DNA from: Moorena sp. SS36440bin_2
Lineage (GTDB): Bacteria > Cyanobacteriota > Cyanobacteriia > Cyanobacteriales > Coleofasciculaceae
Reading direction: 5' to 3'
Assembly: GCA_011524395.1 (NCBI GenBank)
Contig: WTKN01000212.1
Coordinates: forward strand, 1-59,224
DNA length: 59,224 bases
Below are positions 25,763 to 34,026 of the stretch, one piece after another. Position 1 is the first letter of the stretch; every line of letters starts with the position of its first letter. A program made the translations under genes and the position numbers. Under the pieces are notes generated by a model. It did no database searches. It saw only the letters and a list, made by a program, of their open reading frames with translations, and was not told the origin of the DNA.

Positions 25763-28039
25763 ATGAAACTACTGACATTATTTTTAACCGTACCCAGAAG
25801 TGCAGAGCCAGGAGAAATCCAAATTTATGCCTATGGAGAAGCTGGTCATGCAGATTATCATTCCCGTTTACCCTTTTTTGAAAATAGAAACCAATGGCGA
25901 ACTACTATGATTGACGCCCTTGGTGCTGTAGCTTTTGAATCCAATAACTTTGATCAGGAAGAAGTAGAATGGATGAAAGAGCAAGGGTGGCTTACTCAAA
26001 AGGGTAATCATTTCGATCCCCAACTATTAAAGAAGATTGGAAAAGATATCTATAACACTCTTTTTCCCCCAGGAGATGGCAGGGATTTATTAACTATAAT
26101 GTTACGCAGCCTTGATAAAGGGGAACAACTACATATTCAAATTCAATTTAATGAAAAAATTGACCAGAGAGGACGTTTACCGGATTATCCTTGGGAATTA
26201 GCTTGCGACGATCGCGGATTTCTGGCTGGACGACAAGTGACTTTTTCACGGTTGATCGCCTTTGTCCAAAATATACCTAAGCTTCCATCAGTAAACAAAA
26301 TCAAGGTTTTGCTGGTCTCATCCCCTGTTGGCGATACAGATATGGGTTTAGTTTCCCTTGACTATCAAGAGCAAACAGCTATACTAAGAGGACTCAAACA
26401 AGCTGAAGCAGAAGGCACAATTGAGGTAGAAACCCTAAAATCTCCGACTTTCAAAGAATTTGGAGATTACCTCACCCAAATCTCTGAAGAGAAAACGCCT
26501 CATCTCATTCACTTCGATGGTCATGGCTTTTTCGGTAAACGTTGCAATCAAGAGCAATGCCATACTATCCATGACGATCTCACAGCGAAGGAATGCCGAA
26601 AATGTGGCTATCCTTTAGATCCATCTCCTCAAGGTTACTTACTGTTTAAACCTAACCAAAAAGATAGTATTAAAGAGGCCGATTATATCAGTGCTACAGA
26701 AATTAGTGAGCTGATTCAAAAAAGTAATCTTGATTTAGAACAACAACCAGACCAAGGCATTCGTTTGGTGGTTATGAGTGCTTGTCAAACGGGGAAGGCA
26801 CTGGGAAGCGATTCCGTGTTCAACGGTGTGGCTCAAAAATTGATAGAGCAACAGATTCCAGCAGTAGTAGCTATGCAATACAATGTTACCGTAAACGGGG
26901 CAACTGCTTTTGCAGAGCGGTTTTATCGAGCATTAGGGAACAAAAAAGTCCTAACTACTGCTGTTAGTATGGGACAGGCTCAAATGGGTAGAGAGGGAAA
27001 CCAATGGTATCGCCCAGTGCTTTACCTACGTTGGTCTGATAAAAAGGGGGGGCAGTTATTTGGTAAGAAACCTGATCCGGTTATACCTGAAAACCTACAG
27101 AAAACACCGATAGAAAACCCAGGATATCCCACAGAAATACCACCAAAAAAACAAAAAAAGGGACAACATAAGAAAAAAGTTTTAAAGCAGTTTTCCTTTG
27201 AAGTCCTAACAGTTGACCGTAGAGGAGTAATAATCAAGGGAGAAAATAAACAAGCAAATTACTTCACTCAAGATCTGGGGAATGGAATAGACCTAGAGAT
27301 GGTGTCTATCCCAAAAGGAAGCTTTTTAATGGGTTCCCCGGAAACTGAGAAAGAGAGTTTTGATAACGAAAGACCTCAGCACTTAGTAAGCATCCAACCC
27401 TTCTTCCTGGGGAAATATCAGGTAACCCAGGCGCAATGGCGAGCTGTGGCCAAACTCCCAAAAGTTAACCGGGACTTAAAGCCAGACCCTTCGATATTTA
27501 AAGGAGAAAAGCGACCAGTAGAGCAAGTAAGCTGGTACGATGCGGTGGAATTTTGCGATCGCCTTTCTGAACATACAGGAAAGCAATACAGATTACCCAG
27601 TGAAGCGGAATGGGAATACGCTTGTAGAGCAGGAACTACCACACCATTCCATTATGGAGAGACCATAAGCAGTAAATTAGCTAACTATAGCGGTAACCTT
27701 ACTTATGCAGAGGAAGCAAAAGGGAAATATCGAGGAGAAACCACCCCAGTAGGATGTTTTCCCCCCAACGGCTTTGGCTTATACGATATGCACGGCAATG
27801 TTTGGGAGTGGTGTGGGGATCCTTGGCATGGTAATTACAAACGAGCCCCTACAGATGGGAGTATCTGGAGTATTAATCATTTTCATCCTGGTTATTATAT
27901 TGTGCGGGGGGGCTCGTGGGGCGACTTTCCTAAGGATTGCCGTTCTGCCTTCCGCGACAAATTTTTCGGGCACCCTTTCATCCCCCTCAATTACGGTCTC
28001 ATCAATGTCGGTTTTCGTGTGGCTCGGGGTGTTGAGTAG
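25763..28039 (+). CDS. CHAT protease fused to FGE-sulfatase (SUMF1-like) domain
   Basis: 758 residues. CHAT domain: helical lead-in, the segment DYPWELACDDRGFLAGRQVT, the catalytic His254 in HFDGHG, and Cys341 in VVMSACQTGKA. Just after the His loop lies a four-cysteine zinc ribbon (Cys261, Cys266, Cys278, Cys281). A Lys-rich linker (about 460-475) leads to a formylglycine-generating-enzyme-like domain at about 511-757: MVSIPKGSFLMGS, VSWYDAVEFCDRLS, YRLPSEAEWEYACRAGT, GNVWEWCGDPW, RGGSW and GFRVAR. FGE domains fused to CHAT usually act as binding or peptide-sensing modules; that role is inferred. It probably works with the Trypco2-like gene upstream. Confidence 0.88.
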   Translation: MKLLTLFLTVPRSAEPGEIQIYAYGEAGHADYHSRLPFFENRNQWRTTMIDALGAVAFESNNFDQEEVEWMKEQGWLTQKGNHFDPQLLKKIGKDIYNTLFPPGDGRDLLTIMLRSLDKGEQLHIQIQFNEKIDQRGRLPDYPWELACDDRGFLAGRQVTFSRLIAFVQNIPKLPSVNKIKVLLVSSPVGDTDMGLVSLDYQEQTAILRGLKQAEAEGTIEVETLKSPTFKEFGDYLTQISEEKTPHLIHFDGHGFFGKRCNQEQCHTIHDDLTAKECRKCGYPLDPSPQGYLLFKPNQKDSIKEADYISATEISELIQKSNLDLEQQPDQGIRLVVMSACQTGKALGSDSVFNGVAQKLIEQQIPAVVAMQYNVTVNGATAFAERFYRALGNKKVLTTAVSMGQAQMGREGNQWYRPVLYLRWSDKKGGQLFGKKPDPVIPENLQKTPIENPGYPTEIPPKKQKKGQHKKKVLKQFSFEVLTVDRRGVIIKGENKQANYFTQDLGNGIDLEMVSIPKGSFLMGSPETEKESFDNERPQHLVSIQPFFLGKYQVTQAQWRAVAKLPKVNRDLKPDPSIFKGEKRPVEQVSWYDAVEFCDRLSEHTGKQYRLPSEAEWEYACRAGTTTPFHYGETISSKLANYSGNLTYAEEAKGKYRGETTPVGCFPPNGFGLYDMHGNVWEWCGDPWHGNYKRAPTDGSIWSINHFHPGYYIVRGGSWGDFPKDCRSAFRDKFFGHPFIPLNYGLINVGFRVARGVE

Positions 28040-28138
28040 GGTGTGTTATGGCTGATGGTTCCGTAGCATGAGCTATTAGCTGACGGCTGACGGCTGACTG
28101 CTGTTCGCGCAGCGTGCGCGTAGCGCATATGCTTACGA
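28040..28138. repeat. Palindromic repeats between convergent genes
   Basis: Contains GCTGACGGCTGACGGCTGAC (tandem GCTGACG) and the self-complementary CGCGCAGCGTGCGCGTAGCGC block. It sits between the stops of the CHAT-FGE gene and the nuclease-FtsK gene, where it may terminate both transcripts. Confidence 0.6.
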
Positions 28139-30910
28139 TCAAGGCAATTTAATCCTCTCAGCAAACAAACTTTGCAATCGCTCTAACTTACCACCCTTTT
28201 GATACAATAAATCTCCCTTACCCAACAAATAAGCCGCTTCAGTGTTGGTGGTGCCACCAAAAATAATCTTTGAATCCGCTTCAGACGCTGTGCGCAAAGC
28301 AATTCGCCCTGGTAAATTAGACCGAATAATGGGAATAACAACGTTAGCGTCTGGCCGTTGAGTAGCAACAATCAAATGAATCCCAGCTGCTCTAGCGTTG
28401 GCTCCTAAATGCTTAATACTTAATTCTAACTCTTTGCGGATTTCTTTGTCTGCCATGAAATCAGCATATTCATCAAAAATACAGACTATCCGAGGTAACG
28501 CTAGGTTTTTTTTATTAGTTTTTTGATTAGTTTGTTTTTGACTCAATTGCTGATTGTAAGCATCCAGGTGAGAACACTTGGCTTGTTCAAATTTCCGGTA
28601 ACGGTCCTCCATTTCGTCAACTAATTCTGCCATCAGTTCAATAGCGCGATCGCTATCTTTTACGATTGGTGAGAGCAACCATGGCATGTCCTCAAATTCT
28701 GGGAAAGTGACGCGCTTGGGATCAACTAGAGCAATTTTGAGCTGTTTAGGAGAGTGGTGATAGAGTAGGGATAGCAGAAGCGATCGCAAAAATTCGCTCT
28801 TGCCACTGCCCGTTGTGCCCCCTACCAAAAAGTGGCACGTATTGGGATCGGATAAATCTGCCTCTACCAATTTCCCATCTAAATTTACTCCAATCCCAAT
28901 CTTGGGAGACTTTAACTCAATTTCCCCCCAAGATTGGGGGGTTAGGGGGGCGGAATTTGCCGGACGCTGGATATAGTCAGAAAATCGAGCTACTTCTCTA
29001 TCCTGATCCTTGCGAGGTAAATCCACACTGACATACCCAGCTTCAGGAGTAATCAGGGGAGGATTCTCCAGACCTAAGTGTACTTGTAAATCCTTGGATC
29101 GATTCTGTATTGATATGACTGTTACCCCACGATTGGGTTTTAGCTTGATCCGCACAAATGCTGGAGCAACTGTTGCGTTGACATAATCGACACTAATTTT
29201 AAAGTCTTCTAGAGTACTCACCAATTTTTGCCCGATCTGATCAGTATCAGGAGTTGCTTGGGATGGTGCCTTAACTGGCTTTTGCTCAGGATTACGAGTT
29301 TTAGCGGTACGTGGCTTAACCGACTTTTGCTTAGTCTCAGGAATTTTGCGAGATGGTGCTTTGCCCGACTTTTGGTCAGTTTTAACCTGCTCAAAAAAGG
29401 TTTGACAGGTCTGCTGTTGAGGACAAATGTTGCATAGCTCAGGCTGTTGTGTCGGTGGTGGTGGCTCCAGGTTGCCCTTACCCATTGCTGGAGTGCAATG
29501 GTTTTTTATAGTTTCCCCATCTCCCTCCTTTTCGATCTGGGCCGGTTTCCAAATCAGCCATTCGCCCATCTGTTGTAATTTATGGGGAATGAGCTGATGC
29601 ACTGTATCCTCTAGCTCTTCCCAAGAATAGTAGTGTTTTTGGAATTCTGGTAAAACACAATAAACCGCTGCATCGATTGGTACTCCTTTTTGCTGTTGCA
29701 GCATGTAACTATAGAGGGCGACTTGAGCTAAGTTAGCCGATGGATCTACCGGTTGATAGGTTTTATAGTCTACGACACAATAGCGATCGCGCTCACAGTC
29801 GAAAATTAAGCTATCGAATTTTCCATTAACCTGTTGCTGGGTGCCATCAGGGAGGGTAAAGTTATAACTGAGGTCTTTTTCCTGAGCAATAAACGTTTTT
29901 CTTATTACTTCCTCTGGCTGACAATAGCCTCGATTAGTAACTAGCAGTTGAGTCCAATGGGGAAATAGTGATGTTAATCCTTGCCACAGTGGAAGTAAGA
30001 TCGAGGCTATCTCATGGTCATCGATTTTCGGAAAAACCACTAGCTCATACAGTAGCGCTTGAATCTTAGAGCTAATCTGGCTTTGGTCTAGCTGACTTGC
30101 TGTGGGGGAAAATAAGGCTTGAAATCGGGAATCTTGCTGGAGTCTGTCAGTACACTGTTCACATAGCTGATGGAATATTGTCCCAATACCTGGTGAGTCG
30201 GATGGTGGTATAAATAGGGTTTTTCCACCAAAGTGATGACTCAAATAAAATAAACGAGGACATTCAATGGCTACCCTAACTTGGGTAACACTGAAGCCAG
30301 GGGATTCCGATTTTTGCCTCCGCTGTCTTGTGAGCATCTGCTCTGGACTCCAGGTATTGTTATTACTAACTTCTAGTAAGCGCCGATGGACATGGGCTAG
30401 ATACACAGTATCCATTTTCGCATACTTTAGCTGTTTTTCAGTTAGCGGACGTTTTCCCCAATCACTGCTTTGCTCTTCTGTATCGACATTGGCGAAATTG
30501 CAAAGCTCTCGCGCTAGTGTTTTTAGTTTATTATTCGATACCTGTAATGGATTGGGGAGTTTCTTGTTGGTCAGCTTTCTAGCTATTTGATAGGTACAGG
30601 TAACATTACTAGCTTGGTCTTTACCCCCTAGATACCGTAAATCAAAACTAGCATTGTGAAAGACTTTTTCAATGTTGGGATTGACCATAATATGGTTAAC
30701 AAAGTCTTTCACTACGTCCGGTTTGTCTAATACATCTAAGATGTAAGCTTTTTCACCATTTGTATCTGTCGGATCAGCCAATACCTGAATCAGAGATAAT
30801 CTGGGATTAGGGGTATCCCAATCAGCAATTTCTGTATCTAGCCACAGAATTTTTGCTGCTGATAAATTAAGGATTAACTCTCGGATTTGGGCTGGTTGAG
30901 TCAGGTACAT
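28139..30910 (-). CDS. RNase D-like exonuclease / Fe-S PD-(D/E)XK nuclease / FtsK-type motor fusion
   Basis: 923 residues with three enzymatic parts. (1) Residues 1-180: DEDD exonuclease, with Asp25 and Glu27 in LWLDTEIAD, Asp90 in HNASFD, and Tyr163 with Asp167 in YAKMD. (2) Residues 210-505: RecB/Cas4-like nuclease, with Asp366 in GKFD, Asp381 and Lys383 in VVDYKT, and Gln396 in LAQVALYSY. Cys217 (ECPRLFYL) plus Cys493, Cys496 and Cys502 match the Fe-S cage of AddB/Cas4 nucleases. (3) Residues about 560-923: FtsK beta region (ISIQNRSKDLQVHLGLENPP) and motor with Walker A GGTTGSGKS (697-705), Walker B IFDEYAD (811-817) and ATQRPD. A basic Lys/Pro linker (510-555) separates parts 2 and 3. All catalytic residues look intact. 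No membrane segments, so a soluble motor. I know no described family with this order. Confidence 0.88.
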   Translation of the reverse strand: MYLTQPAQIRELILNLSAAKILWLDTEIADWDTPNPRLSLIQVLADPTDTNGEKAYILDVLDKPDVVKDFVNHIMVNPNIEKVFHNASFDLRYLGGKDQASNVTCTYQIARKLTNKKLPNPLQVSNNKLKTLARELCNFANVDTEEQSSDWGKRPLTEKQLKYAKMDTVYLAHVHRRLLEVSNNNTWSPEQMLTRQRRQKSESPGFSVTQVRVAIECPRLFYLSHHFGGKTLFIPPSDSPGIGTIFHQLCEQCTDRLQQDSRFQALFSPTASQLDQSQISSKIQALLYELVVFPKIDDHEIASILLPLWQGLTSLFPHWTQLLVTNRGYCQPEEVIRKTFIAQEKDLSYNFTLPDGTQQQVNGKFDSLIFDCERDRYCVVDYKTYQPVDPSANLAQVALYSYMLQQQKGVPIDAAVYCVLPEFQKHYYSWEELEDTVHQLIPHKLQQMGEWLIWKPAQIEKEGDGETIKNHCTPAMGKGNLEPPPPTQQPELCNICPQQQTCQTFFEQVKTDQKSGKAPSRKIPETKQKSVKPRTAKTRNPEQKPVKAPSQATPDTDQIGQKLVSTLEDFKISVDYVNATVAPAFVRIKLKPNRGVTVISIQNRSKDLQVHLGLENPPLITPEAGYVSVDLPRKDQDREVARFSDYIQRPANSAPLTPQSWGEIELKSPKIGIGVNLDGKLVEADLSDPNTCHFLVGGTTGSGKSEFLRSLLLSLLYHHSPKQLKIALVDPKRVTFPEFEDMPWLLSPIVKDSDRAIELMAELVDEMEDRYRKFEQAKCSHLDAYNQQLSQKQTNQKTNKKNLALPRIVCIFDEYADFMADKEIRKELELSIKHLGANARAAGIHLIVATQRPDANVVIPIIRSNLPGRIALRTASEADSKIIFGGTTNTEAAYLLGKGDLLYQKGGKLERLQSLFAERIKLP

Positions 30911-30957
30911 TGGCGCTTATTATCCGAATTTTTCCTATGGTAGAATAATAACTAAAA

Positions 30958-30995
30958 GCTATCAGCGGTCAGCGTAAGCGCTTACGCTGATAGCT
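30958..30995. repeat. Palindromic repeat (family C) inside the operon
   Basis: A perfect 20-bp palindrome CAGCGTAAGCGCTTACGCTG (30970-30989) nested within AGCTATCAG/CTGATAGCT arms (30958-30966, 30987-30995). It lies in the 105-base gap between the AAA+ gene and the nuclease-FtsK gene. It could attenuate or stabilise the transcript. A related element lies at 53771-53795. Confidence 0.7.
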
Positions 30996-31015
30996 GATAG
31001 CTTACAGCTGATAGC

Positions 31016-33028
31016 TCAAGGTACCAAACATACTAATTGTTTTTCTGGGGAACCATCCACAGGGACAAGTTTAATTTTATTTTCCTGAGACAGTTCCTTA
31101 ATCCCTTGATGAATTGCTACTTCCTTGATGGAATTCAATTTATTCTGAGTAGTTTTAATTAAAACGTTACGAGCAATAATTTGATTCTGTTTGAGCAAAT
31201 TTATAACAAATTCCTTAACCGGCTTGGTAACAACTTGAGTATCCTTAACCTTACTCGAAAAAATATTCAAATCTTGTAGTAAGGAACAATCCTGCAAAAT
31301 TCCCGATTTTCGGATTAGATTCTGTAACTCTTCCGGTGTTGGTATTGTATCAGCAAGCACTAACTCTTGGGAATAAGCACTATTAACTAAGCTATCATAA
31401 GCGGCTAAGTAATAGACAGAGTAGAGATCCTCTAATTTTAGGTGAATATTGCCAGAACCATTGAATAGTTTGCTGTAGAGTTTGTCCCCCTTAAGACCAC
31501 GTTTTTTAACGTTTGTATTGCGAATTAGGTATAAGGTTTGGCAGCGATTGCCTTGAATTGCTTTATCACAGGCATTCATCAGATGATAAAAGCTGTTACC
31601 ATTAGTAGTTTCTCCCCAGACTACTCCGATCCGTTCCTGAGATGATTGCAGCTGGTAACTTAGGGAATAACTGGCAAAATTACCTGACAAAAAGTTTGGT
31701 TTAACATCCTTGACCTCCAGAGCTTCTAACGCCTCTCGTAACATCTTAATCAATTGAGATTCATCAATATCCTGGATTCGGGTAATTTTTTGCTCAGTTT
31801 TTTTAAATTCTTGTTGCCACTTCAATTTAAATGAGTCTAAGACTTTTTCTGCTCTTGGTATTGATTTGCCAGCGGTATCATCTTGACTAGTTGAGTCAGT
31901 CGTTGATGGCTCTGAACTATTAACTCCCTGAGTTGTATACCTTTGAATTAGCTGATTTCCCAGCATCAATGTCCTGCGGGGAGTAGTTTTGCCACCACGA
32001 AATTCTTTTTCGAGGTCTTGCTGAGTGAAAGGATAAATCGGTGAAGTTGGTTTTGGGTCAGCTTGCTGATGTAAGGGATAGAGTCGGCTTGCCCAGAGGG
32101 ATTCAGCTTGCTTTAAGGTAATGTTTTTGAGCCGAATTTCATTAGGATTAAGTCTAGCGAGATCAGCCGGTTGAATTTTTTTCTGATTCCTTATCCAGGT
32201 ATCGGTAATTATGCTGATAATAATCAGAAAGTTGAGACGGCGAGTATGAAGGGTAGAGTTGACATTAAACAGAGCTTGTAGATCCAGAGAACCATCTGGC
32301 ATATGAGGAATACTATCCAATTGGTCAAAACATAGCACAATCGGCTTGGTGGATGACGAAATTCTCCCGAAGTTGATTAAGATGTTCTGAGCATGGTCTT
32401 CGTTATCTATAGACCCTCTGACCCCAAGGGTTTTCAGGTCATCTTCGTCTAAATCTTCTCCCCTTAACCATTGATAAGCTGGGTCACGCCGTTCTGGATT
32501 AGTGAGGTCATAGAGGACTCCAAAAAATTCCTTACTTCTATGAATTCCGGTTGGATAGGTAGCTCTGAGTTCACCAATCAGCCGTTGTCGTTCAGTCAGG
32601 AGCCAGCCCTTTTTTTGAAATGCCGGGAGACTCTTTAGCCACAGCAGCAACTGAGACTCTTGTTCTCCTTCTGGGACTTTGAGCATACTGTCAACGGTTT
32701 CCCTGAGGATATAGCGCCAGATGCGATCGCTATTTGCCCAAGGACCAATATAAGCAAAGAAGGCGTCTTGATTGAGCTGCTGTTTGAGGCGTTTTAACAG
32801 ATAACTTTTCCCCGAACCAGGATTACCAGCCAGTAAGATAGTGCGGGGTCGATGGTCTTGATTCACCGCACTGAGGGTGGTGGCTATCTGATTGATTTCA
32901 TCTTGATGAATCGATTTGACAGCCTTAAGGGCTGAATTTTCTGGATCTTCCCAAAAATTACCGGTAGTAACGGTTACGGGGTCAAACGGATTTTGAGCTT
33001 GCTTAATTATTTCCTGGATCGTTGCCAT
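31016..33028 (-). CDS. AAA+ (ORC/BREX-like) ATPase with C-terminal winged helix
   Basis: 670 residues. Walker A is GNPGSGKS (68-75) and Walker B VLCFDQLDS (231-239). Between them, QWLRGEDLDEDDLKTLGVRG (187-205) resembles the WLRG-x(5-8)-LGV signature of BREX-type ADP-binding ATPases. Residues about 400-560 form a separate alpha/beta domain (NFASYSLSYQLQSSQERIGVVW, then CQTLYLIRN). The last 80 residues look like a winged helix (KEFVINLLKQNQIIARNVLI, IKELSQENKIKLVPVD). It is the middle gene of a three-gene minus-strand set. A loader or sensor for the FtsK-nuclease is the likely role; that is inference. Confidence 0.8.
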   Translation of the reverse strand: MATIQEIIKQAQNPFDPVTVTTGNFWEDPENSALKAVKSIHQDEINQIATTLSAVNQDHRPRTILLAGNPGSGKSYLLKRLKQQLNQDAFFAYIGPWANSDRIWRYILRETVDSMLKVPEGEQESQLLLWLKSLPAFQKKGWLLTERQRLIGELRATYPTGIHRSKEFFGVLYDLTNPERRDPAYQWLRGEDLDEDDLKTLGVRGSIDNEDHAQNILINFGRISSSTKPIVLCFDQLDSIPHMPDGSLDLQALFNVNSTLHTRRLNFLIIISIITDTWIRNQKKIQPADLARLNPNEIRLKNITLKQAESLWASRLYPLHQQADPKPTSPIYPFTQQDLEKEFRGGKTTPRRTLMLGNQLIQRYTTQGVNSSEPSTTDSTSQDDTAGKSIPRAEKVLDSFKLKWQQEFKKTEQKITRIQDIDESQLIKMLREALEALEVKDVKPNFLSGNFASYSLSYQLQSSQERIGVVWGETTNGNSFYHLMNACDKAIQGNRCQTLYLIRNTNVKKRGLKGDKLYSKLFNGSGNIHLKLEDLYSVYYLAAYDSLVNSAYSQELVLADTIPTPEELQNLIRKSGILQDCSLLQDLNIFSSKVKDTQVVTKPVKEFVINLLKQNQIIARNVLIKTTQNKLNSIKEVAIHQGIKELSQENKIKLVPVDGSPEKQLVCLVP

Positions 33029-33102
33029 CTCTAAAATTCTATCTATAGAGTGGAAAAGGATAGAGGATTAACAATTGGGAAGCCTTAGGTTAAAGCTTTT
33101 GG

Positions 33103-33966
33103 TTAGTTGATCATACTTTGCCGCAGCTCAATGAAAAATAGCCTCCCCCCGGTAGTTTGAGGAATACCAGCTTCAATTTGTTCCCCTGTATACATGTTAG
33201 CTTCTTGCAACTCATTCAGATCAATTTTATTTTCTCTTTGTAAGCTATACAGTGCTTGGTCTAATTCCTCCCTAGACAAAGGCGGTTGTAACTTTTGGCG
33301 CAAATGAAACAGTGGCAAATAGTTTTCTGTACCTAGTTCTTGGTCTAGATCCTTGATAATTTTTAATATTTCTTCATTAGTAGGGGGATTGGCAGTCGTA
33401 GCCGAATTTCCATCTGATTCTGAGATTGTAGTTGTTGAGTGTGGCAGGTGTTTCCGCATAAAATCGATGTAATCCGCTAGCATGGTTTTAGACAAATTGA
33501 TATTGCCACGACCAACGGGTTGATAACTATTTAAGAGGTACTTAATACCTTTTTCAGTAATCCAGACATCTTTGTATTTAGTTTCTGCTACTTCAATATA
33601 TTTATCGTCTATCAATTTTGCCATGATTTCCTTACGGGTCTTAGCAGGCTTGACGTTTGTCTTGGCCGGAGTAGTCGGTTCTGTTTCACAGGCTTTGATA
33701 ATTTTGCGTTCTTTCGTGCTCAGTTGTGAGTCAGCCTGATCTTGGTTTAGGTGTTCCTTGCCTTTCTCAGTGATCTGAATTTTCGTGATTTCTGTAGTAG
33801 ACTCAATCAACTTGTGTTCGCATAATGCCTTACAAATTTGATCTCGTTCACTCGCTGAGGTTTTAGAATTGGGTTTCGCTTCAGTAATCGATGCCCGATA
33901 ATCCGGTTTGCTCAGTAGCTTCAGTAAAAATTTTAGTTGGCTGACTTCCAGTTCAATAGCTTCCAT
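33103..33966 (-). CDS. Multi-winged-helix protein (probable DNA/target-binding adaptor)
   Basis: About 287 residues from the ATG at 33966 (MEAIELEVSQL). A longer GTG frame from 34026 adds 20 residues without domain character and overlaps repeat-like sequence. Three winged-helix-like units are visible, two ending in ITEKGKEHL and ITEKGIKYL wing strands and a third near the C-terminus (REELDQALYSLQRENKIDLN). Ser/Thr/Asn-rich linkers join them. No enzymatic motif. First gene of the set that continues with the AAA+ ATPase (74 bases on) and the nuclease-FtsK fusion. Confidence 0.7.
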   Translation of the reverse strand: MEAIELEVSQLKFLLKLLSKPDYRASITEAKPNSKTSASERDQICKALCEHKLIESTTEITKIQITEKGKEHLNQDQADSQLSTKERKIIKACETEPTTPAKTNVKPAKTRKEIMAKLIDDKYIEVAETKYKDVWITEKGIKYLLNSYQPVGRGNINLSKTMLADYIDFMRKHLPHSTTTISESDGNSATTANPPTNEEILKIIKDLDQELGTENYLPLFHLRQKLQPPLSREELDQALYSLQRENKIDLNELQEANMYTGEQIEAGIPQTTGGRLFFIELRQSMIN

Positions 33967-34026
33967 GTTAATTGTCGTTACCTCACGTTTGTTCAAGATT
34001 AACCTATCTCTATTCCCTATAACCAC

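Noticed and set aside
25763-28039. True formylglycine-generating enzyme
   Set aside because: No sulfatase gene nearby, the domain is fused to a CHAT protease, and the expected C-terminal cysteine pair is not evident.
28139-30910. Chromosome-segregation FtsK
   Set aside because: No N-terminal membrane helices and no gamma domain; two nuclease domains instead.
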